NCBI GenBank assembly: GCA_964464925.1
Contig: CAYXLI010000009.1
Location: forward strand, 124,001 to 188,000
Direction: 5' to 3'
Origin: CAYXLI01 sp964464925
GTDB taxonomy: Bacteria > Acidobacteriota > Terriglobia > Bryobacterales > Bryobacteraceae
Length of the DNA: 64,000 bases
In this document: piece by piece, positions 43,036-51,385 of the stretch
Numbering within the stretch: the stretch's first letter is position 1
Layout: each line of letters starts with the position of its first letter
Program-made: the position numbers and the translations under genes
Notes under the pieces: generated by a model
Databases searched by the model: none
Told to the model about the DNA's origin: nothing
What the model saw: the letters and a program-made list of their open reading frames with translations, nothing else

Positions 43036-43779
43036 TCAGGCGGAACAGAGGGTCCGGAGGCCGCGGGCATTGTAGAACGCGTGTCCGCCGATGTCGTTGT
43101 TGTAATAAATGAAGACGTCTTTGCCCTCTGCGTTCCAGGCGCGGATTCGTGCGGCATCGCGCTGCAGTTGAGAGGGGCTATAACTACCCTGATAGGGTCC
43201 GGCTTCGGACGAGCCGTGCCGGCGTATGTAGACAAATTTCGCATCGTTCGGCTCGTCCACGCTGGCCTTTCCTTGCATATCGTGGAGACACAGGGCGGCC
43301 TGGTGGCGGTCCAGAATGCGGTAGGTTTCCGGCGTCAGCCAAGAGTCGTTACGGAACTCGACGGCCACACGCCAGCCGGTGTGGGCGATGCCGCGCCACT
43401 CCCGCAAGAACTCATCGAGCTTGCCGGGATCGAGCCCCTGATTCGGCGGCAGTTGAATCAAGATGGGGCCTCGATGTCCGGGAGCGAGCGTGTCCGCAAC
43501 GTCCAGAAACCGGCGGACAAATCCGCTGGAGGACTTCAGCTTCTTATAATGCGTGATGCCCCGCCAGAGCTTCACTGCGAAGCGGAATCCCGGAGGCACG
43601 GCGGATTGCCACGTCTCCATACTCTTAGCAGTGGGAATGCGGTAGAAGGAGGTATTCAGCTCAACCGTGTTGAACTCTCGCGCAATCCATGCGAGCCACT
43701 TCGATTGGGCGGTTCCCTTCGGGTATACGAGTTCGCGCCAGTGCCTGTAGTTCCAGCCGCTGGTGCCGACATAGATCAT
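43036..43779 (-). CDS. DUF72-family protein
   Basis: 247 residues. The beginning MIYVGTSGWNYRHWRELVYP and the blocks NTVELNTSFYRIP, FAVKLWRGITHYKKL and VAVEFRNDSWL are those of DUF72 (YecE-like) proteins, which have a TIM-barrel fold and no firmly assigned activity. The ATG directly follows the stop of the upstream gene (TAAATG), so it is the last gene of the amidohydrolase-fdhD operon. Confidence 0.85.
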   Translation of the reverse strand: MIYVGTSGWNYRHWRELVYPKGTAQSKWLAWIAREFNTVELNTSFYRIPTAKSMETWQSAVPPGFRFAVKLWRGITHYKKLKSSSGFVRRFLDVADTLAPGHRGPILIQLPPNQGLDPGKLDEFLREWRGIAHTGWRVAVEFRNDSWLTPETYRILDRHQAALCLHDMQGKASVDEPNDAKFVYIRRHGSSEAGPYQGSYSPSQLQRDAARIRAWNAEGKDVFIYYNNDIGGHAFYNARGLRTLCSA

Positions 43780-44127
43780 TTACAACGCGGGGTTGGGGAA
43801 AGTGTCCTGATTGTCCGCCGGATCCGATGGGTGCAGACACTTGAAATCCTTTTCTATGAGGATTCGCACACCGTTGGACTCGCCTTCCAGGCCGACCTCG
43901 TCCGAAGCGGCCCAGGTGCGGACCTGATTGCGGGGCAGCTCGGCGGACAGCACTGTGCCGTCGAAGCTGGCTGCGGGTGCGTCCACCCCGGTGGTCCGCA
44001 ATTCAATGCGGAGGTTCTTTGGGATGAACGCGACCGATTCCTGAATAGAGCCGTGCTCGCCGAGCGTCCTGACTTCCGACTGCGTCAAACGAAAGCGCAC
44101 GCCCGTCTGCGTCAAACGAATCTTCAT
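43780..44127 (-). CDS. Small hypothetical protein between fdhD and the DUF72 gene
   Basis: 115 residues, beginning KIRLTQTGVRFRLTQSEVRTLGEHGSIQE, with an all-beta look and a conserved-looking C-terminus (ILIEKDFKCLHPSDPADNQDTFPNP). It may belong to the family now called DUF7009, but I am not sure. The start overlaps the fdhD stop (ATGA) and the end abuts the DUF72 start, so it is translationally coupled on both sides. Confidence 0.7.
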   Translation of the reverse strand: MKIRLTQTGVRFRLTQSEVRTLGEHGSIQESVAFIPKNLRIELRTTGVDAPAASFDGTVLSAELPRNQVRTWAASDEVGLEGESNGVRILIEKDFKCLHPSDPADNQDTFPNPAL

Positions 44128-44954
44128 AGTTCCCTTTCTACTCTCTGTTCACCGGAATAAAGATTGCAACGGCCATTGCGCGCGAAGCCGGCCAGCGTCA
44201 TGCCGAACCGCCGCGCGGTGTCGATGGCCAGACTGGTCGGGGCTCCAACGGCGACCACAATGGGAACTCCGGCCACCGCGGCCTTCTGGATGAGTTCGAA
44301 ACCGGCTCGCCCGCTCAGCACCAGGATCGACGATGACATCGGCGTCCTGCCATCCAGAAATTCGGCTCCTATTACCTTGTCTACCGCATTGTGACGCCCG
44401 ACGTCTTCGCGAACGAACTGGAGACTGCCTTGCGCATCGAAGAGACCACAGGCATGCAAGCCGCCTGTCTCGGCGAAAGTCTGCTGAGCCCGCAACATGC
44501 AGCCGGGAAGTGCCATCAGCATCGAAGCGCGGACAGAGGGGCCGTTCAGGGCGATATCGTCGACACCAGTCACCTGCAGGGAATCGATCGAAGCTTTTCC
44601 GCAGACGCCGCAGCTTGATGTGGTGTAGAAGTTCCGGTTCAGCCGTTGCGCATCCACATCCACGCCGGAGCTTAGCTCCGCCATGACTTCATTCGATTCG
44701 CCCGGACCGACAAAACGCAGGTCGACCAGCTCATTGCGGCGCCGGACAATTCCTTCGGTGAACAGGAACCCAGCGGTGAGTTCGAGATCGTGCCCGGGAG
44801 TGCGCATGGTCACGGCAAGGTCTTTGACGATTCTGGCGTCTTTGAAGGAATAAGAGAGAGCGATCTGCAGAGGCTCCTCGACAACCACACGGTCGTCCGA
44901 CCGGGCGGCTTTCGTCCCATCTACGCGGAGAACGTTGTACTTACTTGTGCGCAC
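44124..44954 (-). CDS. fdhD: Formate dehydrogenase accessory sulfurtransferase FdhD
   Basis: 276 residues. The motif YTTSSCGVCGKASIDSL supplies the CxxC pair used to carry sulfur from IscS to the molybdenum cofactor. HACGLFDAQGSLQFVREDVGRHNAVDKVIG follows, with the conserved EDVGRHNA. FdhD is needed for active formate dehydrogenase and some other bis-MGD enzymes, but no molybdoenzyme lies in this window. It overlaps the upstream amidohydrolase gene by 14 bp. Confidence 0.93.
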   Translation of the reverse strand: MRTSKYNVLRVDGTKAARSDDRVVVEEPLQIALSYSFKDARIVKDLAVTMRTPGHDLELTAGFLFTEGIVRRRNELVDLRFVGPGESNEVMAELSSGVDVDAQRLNRNFYTTSSCGVCGKASIDSLQVTGVDDIALNGPSVRASMLMALPGCMLRAQQTFAETGGLHACGLFDAQGSLQFVREDVGRHNAVDKVIGAEFLDGRTPMSSSILVLSGRAGFELIQKAAVAGVPIVVAVGAPTSLAIDTARRFGMTLAGFARNGRCNLYSGEQRVEREL

Positions 44955-46356
44955 CCCGGACCGCCTTCCCGGGCAGCACGTTCTGCAATTCGTTATTCTT
45001 CACCACGAACTGCCCGCCGACCAGCACATACGGGATTCCCTCGGAATATTGCGCCGGATTCGCGAAGGTTGCCTTATCCTGCACCCGGGCGGCATCAAAC
45101 ACGGCGATGTCCGCATCGGCACCCAAACGGATGCGGCCTTTGTTCTTCATCCCGGGAACCACTCCCTCCAGCCGCTGCGCGGGCTGCAGGCTCATTTTTC
45201 GCAGCGCATCCATCAATGTGAGTGCCTTTTGCTCCCGGACATAGCGGGCGAGCACTCGCGAAAAATTTCCGGCCGCCCGCGGATGACCCTTGCCTTCTTC
45301 GAGAAGACTATCGCTTGCGACCATGACGAGGGGACTCGCCAGCGCGTACCGCACCACCTCTTCCGGAATGCTGTGGATGACTACGTATCCTCCCTGCTTC
45401 CTGTAGCGGTCGAACGACTCCTTCGTCAGACGCTCGCCCGTCAGCACCCACTGGATGCTGTCATAGCTAACACCCATCGCCTCCTGCCAGCCCTCGTTGA
45501 AAACGGCCGAATCCAGCCGCGTCATTCCGGCGGTGTAGGAATAGGCCTCGGTGGTGACGTCAATCCCGCGAGCGCGCGCGCCGCCGATCATCTGCAGAAG
45601 CGTAGGAACGTCGCGAAGGCCGGTACTCGTAATATGGACGATGTGGAGCGGGGCGCCAGTAGCCGCGGCGTCTGCCAGAACTTCCTGCGCAGCGGCAATT
45701 GCTCCCGGGTCTTTCGTGCCGTTGTAGCGCATATGGACGAAGACGGGGACTTTCCGGTCCGCTGCCGTCCGGAAGACCTGATAGATTTCCTCCCTGGCCG
45801 AGAAAGGCACGTACATGATGCCGAGCCCAACACCGACACCGCCCTGATCGAGGCCTTCTTTTACCAGCGAGAGGATCTGCTGTTTCTCCTCCGCCGTTGC
45901 AGGACGGGACATCGCATTGTCTTTCGGCAGGAACTGCCCCGTGTCCCTGAGAACCCGCATGTAGGAGCCGACATGCCCGGAGGAGGCGCCATAGTTGATG
46001 AGGGCGTGCCCTTCCCGCTCGGCATACCAGGGGGCGACGGGCGAGACGCCGATCTCCAACTCGAGTGCGGTGGTAACGCCATCGCGAGCCTGAAAGCGGT
46101 AGTTCTCCGGCTTCTGCCCATGCGCGTGCAGGTCGATGAATCCCGGCGCGATGACGAGGCCCTTCGCGTCTACCTCCGTGTTGCCCTTTAGCGGCGTCCC
46201 GGATATGGCGGCGATCTTGCCCGCACGAATCCCCACACTCCGGACGCCATCGAGCCCGGATTCCGGATCCATAACGCGCCCGTTCTGCAGAACGATATCG
46301 TAGGACTGTGCTGAAAGAAGTGTGACGACGGACCAGAAAGCGAACACGAGCCGCAT
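44941..46356 (-). CDS. Secreted amidohydrolase, D-aminoacylase-like
   Basis: 471 residues. The first 17 residues form a signal peptide (MRLVFAFWSVVTLLSAQ). The metal-binding GFIDLHAHG is near residue 74. The pattern DIVLQNGRVMDPESGLDGVRSVGIRAGKIAAI is typical of the metal-dependent amidohydrolase superfamily, and the C-terminal GADADIAVFDAARVQDKATFANP is typical of N-acyl-D-amino-acid deacylases. It should act in the periplasm on N-acylated D-amino acids or related compounds. It starts the operon that continues into fdhD. Confidence 0.85.
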   Translation of the reverse strand: MRLVFAFWSVVTLLSAQSYDIVLQNGRVMDPESGLDGVRSVGIRAGKIAAISGTPLKGNTEVDAKGLVIAPGFIDLHAHGQKPENYRFQARDGVTTALELEIGVSPVAPWYAEREGHALINYGASSGHVGSYMRVLRDTGQFLPKDNAMSRPATAEEKQQILSLVKEGLDQGGVGVGLGIMYVPFSAREEIYQVFRTAADRKVPVFVHMRYNGTKDPGAIAAAQEVLADAAATGAPLHIVHITSTGLRDVPTLLQMIGGARARGIDVTTEAYSYTAGMTRLDSAVFNEGWQEAMGVSYDSIQWVLTGERLTKESFDRYRKQGGYVVIHSIPEEVVRYALASPLVMVASDSLLEEGKGHPRAAGNFSRVLARYVREQKALTLMDALRKMSLQPAQRLEGVVPGMKNKGRIRLGADADIAVFDAARVQDKATFANPAQYSEGIPYVLVGGQFVVKNNELQNVLPGKAVRGAHK

Positions 46357-46417
46357 GGTTAGATTGTCTCTCAGGATGTTAGACGTGAGTTCCCAGCACC
46401 TAAAATGGAGTGCAGCT

Positions 46418-47026
46418 ATGTCCTCACACTCGGAGAAATGGGATCAGCGATACTCGCAGTCGATTTTCGTATATGGAGTGGAACCGAATGATTTCCTGGC
46501 TTCGAATGAAGTGTTCTTGGGAAAGAGCGGCTCGGCGCTGTGCCTGGCCGAAGGACAAGGCCGCAATGCCGTCTGGTTAGCGAAACGAGGATATACGGCG
46601 ACCGCTGTGGACTTTTCCGCTCCGGGGCTCAAGACGGCGTCCGCGCTGGCATCGGAACACGGCGTCGCGATTGAAACGGTCCTCTCCGATCTTGCCGACT
46701 ACAAGATTGAACCCGCGAGTTGGGATGTAATCGTCGCAATCTGGTGCCATCTTCCATCGGCGATCCGGCAGCCCTTGTACCAGAGAGCCGTATCCGGACT
46801 CAAGCCGGGCGGACTTTTCATCCTGGAGGCCTACAGTCCGGATCAGATTCCGAGAGGCACTGGCGGCCCGAAGGATCCCGACATGCTCGCCGGCGTGGAC
46901 GAACTGCAGACGGAACTGGCCGGTCTCGAATTTCTGATTGCACGGGAACTCGAGCGCGATATTCGGGAGGGCACGCTGCACAACGGAGTGTCCAGCGTGG
47001 TCCAGATCCTCGGCCGGAAACTATAG
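46418..47026 (+). CDS. Class I SAM-dependent methyltransferase (TehB-like)
   Basis: 202 residues from the ATG at 46418, preferred because the family pattern (HSEKWDQRYSQSIFVYGVEPNDFL) begins there. The SAM motif is ALCLAEGQGRNAVWLAKRGYTATAVDFS, with an acidic residue closing the second strand. The family includes thiopurine and tellurite-type methyltransferases. The substrate is unknown. The stop overlaps the convergent RNB gene by 6 bp. A TAAAAT hexamer ends 11 nt upstream. Confidence 0.85.
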   Translation: MSSHSEKWDQRYSQSIFVYGVEPNDFLASNEVFLGKSGSALCLAEGQGRNAVWLAKRGYTATAVDFSAPGLKTASALASEHGVAIETVLSDLADYKIEPASWDVIVAIWCHLPSAIRQPLYQRAVSGLKPGGLFILEAYSPDQIPRGTGGPKDPDMLAGVDELQTELAGLEFLIARELERDIREGTLHNGVSSVVQILGRKL

Positions 47027-48451
47027 CGCGAAATCGATATAGCCGCGCTGCGGATCGGTCGCGATCAGCCGCACCTGCACGCGGTCGCCGACGTCCGCTC
47101 CCGCTTCGCCTCGCACGATGCGGCCTTCGACCGGCGGATCAAACACGCGCACGAACACGCCTTTCGGGGTCACGCCGCTAATGACTCCGCGAAATGTCTG
47201 CCCCACGCGATCCTGCAGCGCCACGGCCGCGATGCGCTTGGCCATAGTGCGCTCCACTTTGCGCGCCATATCTTCTTTCAACGTGCAATTGCGTGCGATC
47301 TCCACGAGTTGTTCTTCGGTGTAGGGCTTGTCCCACCGGATCAGCCTTTGCGTCACCAGGTCCGCAAAGCGCCGGTTCGGCGCCGTCGAATGCGTATAGT
47401 CGTGCACGGCCAGCCCGAAATGGCCTTGTTCCTCTTCACCGGGACGGGCCATGACGTACTCCCCAGGACCCATCAACTTCACGACGGCGAGCGAGAGATC
47501 CGCATAGTGATCCGGGTCCGCAGTGCGCCGCCGCTGCAGAAAATCATTCAGGGCCTTGGCGTCCGGTTCCGGCGGCAGTTTCTCGCCGTAGCGTGCTGCG
47601 AGTTCCACGATGCGCGGCCAACGCTCCGGCGTACGCACGACGCGGCGGATTGAGGGGACTCCACGGTCTCGCAGCGTGCGGGCCATCACTTCATTCGCTG
47701 CCACCATGAAGTCTTCGATCAGGTCGTTCGCCAGAGTCTTATGAACCGCGCTAAAACCGGTGACCTTCCCGTCGGTCACGGAAGCTTGCGCCTCTGAACG
47801 ATCGAATTGGATGGCGCCGAGTTTGTGCCTTTGTGTTCGCAGCGCGCCGGCAGCCTCGTTCTGCAGCCGCAGTTGCGCCTGGAGGTCAGCCGATTCCGCC
47901 ACCTTCACCGGGGCAGCCGCGCGTCCCTCCAGCCAGGCGCCCGTCGCATCATAGGTCAGTTGCGCCTTGTTCCGCACCAGGGCGCGAAAGATTTTAGGCG
48001 ACGCAATATCTCCGCCGCCAGATACTACGAACTCGATCACTACGGACAGCCGGTCCACGCCTTCACCGAGCGAAGTCAGATCGGTCGATAGCTCTTCCGG
48101 CAACATCGGAAACGTGCGCACCTGGGTATAGACAGATGTCGTCTGCCCGGATGCGTGCTGATCGATGGGAGAATTCTGTGTGACCCGGGCGGCGACATCG
48201 GCGATGCCGACCAGCACGCGAATTCCGTCCGGGACGCGTTCCGCCCATTCGATCTGATCCAGGTCGCGCGTGCTGTCATTGTCAATCGAAGACCATAGGA
48301 GATCCCGCAGATCCTGAATTCCATCCTGGAGTACCGGCGGCTGCCGGCGAATGTCAGCCAACTGCTCGTCCGTGCCAGGAGGAAAATCGGGATCGAAGCC
48401 CTCGCGCACCATCTCCTGCCGGGCCGCGGCCGCCAAGTCGAAGTGGTTCAT
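47021..48451 (-). CDS. RNB-domain exoribonuclease (RNase II/R family)
   Basis: 476 residues. The catalytic signature IDNDSTRDLDQIEWAE carries the Asp cluster of the RNB domain. RFADLVTQRLIRW and GPGEYVMA follow. The C-terminal 70 residues form an S1 domain (FRGVISGVTPKGVFVRVFDPPVEGRIV). It lacks the N-terminal cold-shock domains of full RNase R, so it is a short form. It should degrade RNA 3' to 5'. The ATG-stop overlap with the downstream esterase gene is ATGA. Confidence 0.88.
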   Translation of the reverse strand: MNHFDLAAAARQEMVREGFDPDFPPGTDEQLADIRRQPPVLQDGIQDLRDLLWSSIDNDSTRDLDQIEWAERVPDGIRVLVGIADVAARVTQNSPIDQHASGQTTSVYTQVRTFPMLPEELSTDLTSLGEGVDRLSVVIEFVVSGGGDIASPKIFRALVRNKAQLTYDATGAWLEGRAAAPVKVAESADLQAQLRLQNEAAGALRTQRHKLGAIQFDRSEAQASVTDGKVTGFSAVHKTLANDLIEDFMVAANEVMARTLRDRGVPSIRRVVRTPERWPRIVELAARYGEKLPPEPDAKALNDFLQRRRTADPDHYADLSLAVVKLMGPGEYVMARPGEEEQGHFGLAVHDYTHSTAPNRRFADLVTQRLIRWDKPYTEEQLVEIARNCTLKEDMARKVERTMAKRIAAVALQDRVGQTFRGVISGVTPKGVFVRVFDPPVEGRIVRGEAGADVGDRVQVRLIATDPQRGYIDFAL

Positions 48452-49356
48452 TCGGCCACCCGCTTCGAAATGCCGCGTTCAGCGAGCCAATCCTTCAGCC
48501 GCTCCGGCCACGTGTTGACGGAAAGGGGCTTGACGCTCGGCCTGAGGGCGAAGCCATGCCCGCCCGCGCCGTAGATATGCATCTCTGTTGGTATCTTCTT
48601 CGCTTCGAGTTCGAGATAGAACTTCACTGTAGGCTCCACGTGCGAGCGATCGTCATCGGTGCAGACCATAAAGGTAGGAGGCGCATTATCCGGCACAGGA
48701 AAGAGCGGCGGTTCGTCAGGCCGCATCGCTCCCGGGCGGTACCACGGATAGACCAGCACGTTGAAATCCGGCCGTGAGCTGACGCGCTCAATCGGATCCT
48801 GCGCGTCCGGCTTCCCGTTGTCGAACTTTGTTCCAATCATGCCAGCCACCTCTCCGCCCGCCGAGAATCCAATAAAGCCAATCCGATTCGCATCGATGTT
48901 CCATTCCCCCGCCCTGCTGCGCACAATGCGCATGGCGCGGGCCGCATCCGCATAGACCTGTTCCGGCAACGTGTATTTGGAATCAGGAGCTTTCGCGAGC
49001 CGGTACTTCAGCACGAAGGCCGCAATACCGTTTGCGTTCAGCCAATCGGCAATCTCCCAGCCTTCTTTGTCGATGACAAGTTGCCGGTGCCCGCCTCCTG
49101 GAGCCACGACCATCGCCGCGCCCGTGGCTTTTTCCTTCGGCGGCAGGAAAACGTAGAGAGACGGGTAATGCGTGACCGTGTAGTTGCCTGCCCAACCCTG
49201 GTACTTCGCGACCTTGGAGGGAGTTGACACTTCCGGCGCCGTAATCCCCTCGGACCCGGGGGCGCCTTTCGGCCACATTTTGATCTCTTCTCCGCGATCC
49301 GCACATAAGGCGAGTGCGGACAAAAGGACGGAAGTGGTGAGGAGTTTGCAAGTCAT
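48448..49356 (-). CDS. Secreted alpha/beta-hydrolase (BD-FAE/acetylxylan-esterase type)
   Basis: 302 residues from the ATG at 49356. A signal peptide opens the protein (KLLTTSVLLSALALCA). The oxyanion loop is VVAPGGGHRQLV, the nucleophile is Ser in GFSAGGEVAG, an acid residue is in FMVCTDDDRSHVEP, and the His is near the C-terminus in YGAGGHGFALRP. The set matches the BD-FAE and carbohydrate-esterase group that removes acetyl or feruloyl esters from plant polysaccharides. It is followed by the RNB nuclease gene with ATGA overlap. Confidence 0.85.
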   Translation of the reverse strand: MTCKLLTTSVLLSALALCADRGEEIKMWPKGAPGSEGITAPEVSTPSKVAKYQGWAGNYTVTHYPSLYVFLPPKEKATGAAMVVAPGGGHRQLVIDKEGWEIADWLNANGIAAFVLKYRLAKAPDSKYTLPEQVYADAARAMRIVRSRAGEWNIDANRIGFIGFSAGGEVAGMIGTKFDNGKPDAQDPIERVSSRPDFNVLVYPWYRPGAMRPDEPPLFPVPDNAPPTFMVCTDDDRSHVEPTVKFYLELEAKKIPTEMHIYGAGGHGFALRPSVKPLSVNTWPERLKDWLAERGISKRVAE

Positions 49357-49526
49357 GATGGAGACCCGCACAATCTATCACACGTTGCAGAGTTGCCACT
49401 GTGACAGCCGGGCGCTCCGCCAACGCCGCACCGGACGGGCAGAGTTCGAGCCCCCGGTGATGTGAATTCGGCGTCAGAACCCTCTAACAGGTGAGCATCT
49501 GTCCCAGCCGTAAGAGAGGGAACTCA

Positions 49527-49760
49527 ATGGCGAAATGCGAAGTTTGTGGAAACGAATACGACAAATCGTTCGAAGTCGTAATGGCGGGCCGATCACACAC
49601 GTTCGATAGTTTCGAATGCGCGATCCATGCAATGGCTCCCGTGTGCTCGCATTGCAAGTGCAGAATCATCGGTCACGGAATTGAGGGTGCGGGCCAGTTC
49701 TACTGCTGCGCAAACTGCGCACACAACGCCGGAGTTGCCGCTGCCCGCGACCGCGCCTGA
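49527..49760 (+). CDS. Small zinc-ribbon/metal-binding protein
   Basis: 77 residues from the ATG at 49527, with a GAGAGGGA Shine-Dalgarno. Cysteine pairs are spread over the length: CEVCGNEYD, FECAIHAMAPVCSHCKC and YCCANCAHNAG, with conserved His between them. This is a treble-clef or TRASH-like zinc-binding pattern. Small proteins like this are often metal sensors, chaperones or ligases for RNA, but no function is known. It is followed closely by the basic DUF6496 gene. Confidence 0.7.
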   Translation: MAKCEVCGNEYDKSFEVVMAGRSHTFDSFECAIHAMAPVCSHCKCRIIGHGIEGAGQFYCCANCAHNAGVAAARDRA

Positions 49761-49783
49761 AATCGTTACAGGAGGTGATTTCC

Positions 49784-50182
49784 ATGCCGGAGAAGAAAAC
49801 CATTCAGCGGGCGAAGAAGGATAAGCAGGAAGGGAAAGCGCCCAGCACGCAAGCAGGCGAATTCGTGCGCGAAGAGATGGAGCACATTCGCGAGGGTAAG
49901 CACGGGGCCCGGTCTCCGGAGCAAGCCATCGCAATCGGTTTATCGAAGGCACGGCGCGCGGGCGTGGCTCTGCCGCCGCCCAAGAAGGGCGCTGTCTCTG
50001 AAGAAACCCGAAGACGGGCCGAGCACGATATCGAGGTGGGACAGGGGAGCGCTGCGGCTAAGCCTTCGCCCAAACGTTCCAGGGCCCGTCTGGACGTTCT
50101 GAAACGGGAAAGCCTGTCCGCCGCATCGCCGAAGGCCCTGGCGAAGCACGCCAAGCGAACAGCCGCACGAAAGAAAACGTAG
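49784..50182 (+). CDS. DUF6496-like basic protein
   Basis: 132 residues from the ATG at 49784. The N-terminal half (KPEKK-like start, then GEFVREEMEHIREGKHGARSPEQAIAIGLSKARRAGV) is a helical pattern I associate with DUF6496. The C-terminal half is Lys/Arg/Ala-rich like a histone tail. A perfect anti-SD sequence, GGAGGTGAT, lies 4-12 nt before the ATG, which is unusual in this window where many genes lack one. It is probably a nucleoid or stress-related protein, by analogy only. Confidence 0.7.
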   Translation: MPEKKTIQRAKKDKQEGKAPSTQAGEFVREEMEHIREGKHGARSPEQAIAIGLSKARRAGVALPPPKKGAVSEETRRRAEHDIEVGQGSAAAKPSPKRSRARLDVLKRESLSAASPKALAKHAKRTAARKKT

Positions 50183-50197
50183 GCAGATCCACGGCAA

Positions 50198-50464
50198 TCA
50201 GATCACGGAATACACGGCCAGCCCGGCAAGACCCAAGAGCGCGAAGCCAGCAGTTCGGACCGACGCGCAAACCGCCGGTGTCACCTCGTGAGCCGCCGGC
50301 ATCGGCCAGGGGTTGCGCCCCTGGAAGGCGGCCAATCGCTCCTCCAGGGTCCTGGCAAGACACCTCATAAACAGAACGAACCCAGCCGGATCGAGGATCA
50401 ACAAAACGGCGACGAACAACATGGGGGCAGCGATGATCATGCGCCGCACAAACTCGGGCGTCAT
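50198..50464 (-). CDS. Small membrane protein
   Basis: 88 residues with two hydrophobic helices, residues 8-35 and 67-86. A TACAAT -10 exactly 6 nt before the ATG supports it as real. No family recognised. It is divergent from fabI. Confidence 0.6.
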   Translation of the reverse strand: MTPEFVRRMIIAAPMLFVAVLLILDPAGFVLFMRCLARTLEERLAAFQGRNPWPMPAAHEVTPAVCASVRTAGFALLGLAGLAVYSVI

Positions 50465-50470
50465 GGAAAC

Positions 50471-50476
50471 ATTGTA
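50471..50476 (-). promoter_or_regulatory. -10 of the small membrane protein gene
   Basis: TACAAT on the minus strand ends exactly 6 nt before the ATG, in the same position as in several other genes here. Confidence 0.45.
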
Positions 50477-50536
50477 GGACTACTCGCCCATCCGCGATCC
50501 CACCCGCTAGCATGTTTCCGCTAAAATGGTCAGTTC

Positions 50537-51304
50537 ATGCAAAAGCTCATGGACGGCAAGCGCGCGCTGGTGCTCGGCGTAGCCAATAAGTGGAGTCTGG
50601 CCTATGCGATAGCGGAGGCGTACGTTCGGGAAGGAGCCAAACTGGTGCTCACGTATCAAGGTGAGCGCCAGAAGGAAACCGTCGAGGAACTAGGCCGGGA
50701 GTTGTCACCGGAAGTTGACGTTCTCCCGTGCGACGTTACCAAGCCCGAGGAACTGGCCGCACTCGTTGCGAAGCTCGGCGGCAACCCGCTGGACGTAGTT
50801 GTCCACAGTATTGCTTTCGCGAACCGTGAAGACCTAAGCCGCCCGTTTGTGGAGACATCGCGGGACGGCTATCTGCTGGCTCAAGAAGTCAGTAGTTATT
50901 CCCTGGTTGCGGTGGCGCGCGCCTTTGCTCCGTTAATGACGAACGGCGGGTCCCTGCTGACTCTTACCTACCTGGGTTCGGTTCGCGTTGTTCCGAATTA
51001 CAATGTGATGGGCGTGGCTAAGGCAGCATTGGAAGCTTGTGTGCGGTACCTTGCAAGCGATCTCGGTCCGTCCAATATCCGTGTGAATGCCATCTCCGCG
51101 GGCCCCGTCAAGACGGCATCGGCGCGAGGCATCAAGGATTTTTCAAAAGTTCTGGAAGGCGTTGCCGCTCACGCCCCGCTCCGCCGGAATTGCGAACCGG
51201 CGGAAGTGGCGGATACGGCCGTCTTTCTGGGTAGTTCTCTGGGACGAGGTGTCACCGGCAACGTCATTTATGTAGACGCCGGGTTCCAGATCATGGGCCT
51301 TTAG
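50537..51304 (+). CDS. fabI: Enoyl-ACP reductase (NADH)
   Basis: 255 residues. The nucleotide-binding start GKRALVLGVANKWSLAYAIAEAY is FabI-like, with an NADH-type pattern. The active-site Tyr-x6-Lys is YNVMGVAK, and the SGPVKT-type block AISAGPVKTASARGI follows. It makes the last reduction of fatty acid elongation in the cytoplasm. A TAAAAT hexamer ends 9 nt upstream. With fabZ and the lpx genes it completes the picture of fatty-acid and lipid A supply in this window. Confidence 0.94.
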   Translation: MQKLMDGKRALVLGVANKWSLAYAIAEAYVREGAKLVLTYQGERQKETVEELGRELSPEVDVLPCDVTKPEELAALVAKLGGNPLDVVVHSIAFANREDLSRPFVETSRDGYLLAQEVSSYSLVAVARAFAPLMTNGGSLLTLTYLGSVRVVPNYNVMGVAKAALEACVRYLASDLGPSNIRVNAISAGPVKTASARGIKDFSKVLEGVAAHAPLRRNCEPAEVADTAVFLGSSLGRGVTGNVIYVDAGFQIMGL

Positions 51305-51385
51305 GCCATACACTGCTGTCCGAACAGCCGGCGGCGAGAAGAGCCGTCGTGTGTGTGCGGATGGCTTTAATTAAAGGTTATTCCG

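Noticed and set aside
44935..46191. 418-codon plus-strand frame
   Set aside because: It lies opposite the amidohydrolase and fdhD genes, which have clear family motifs.
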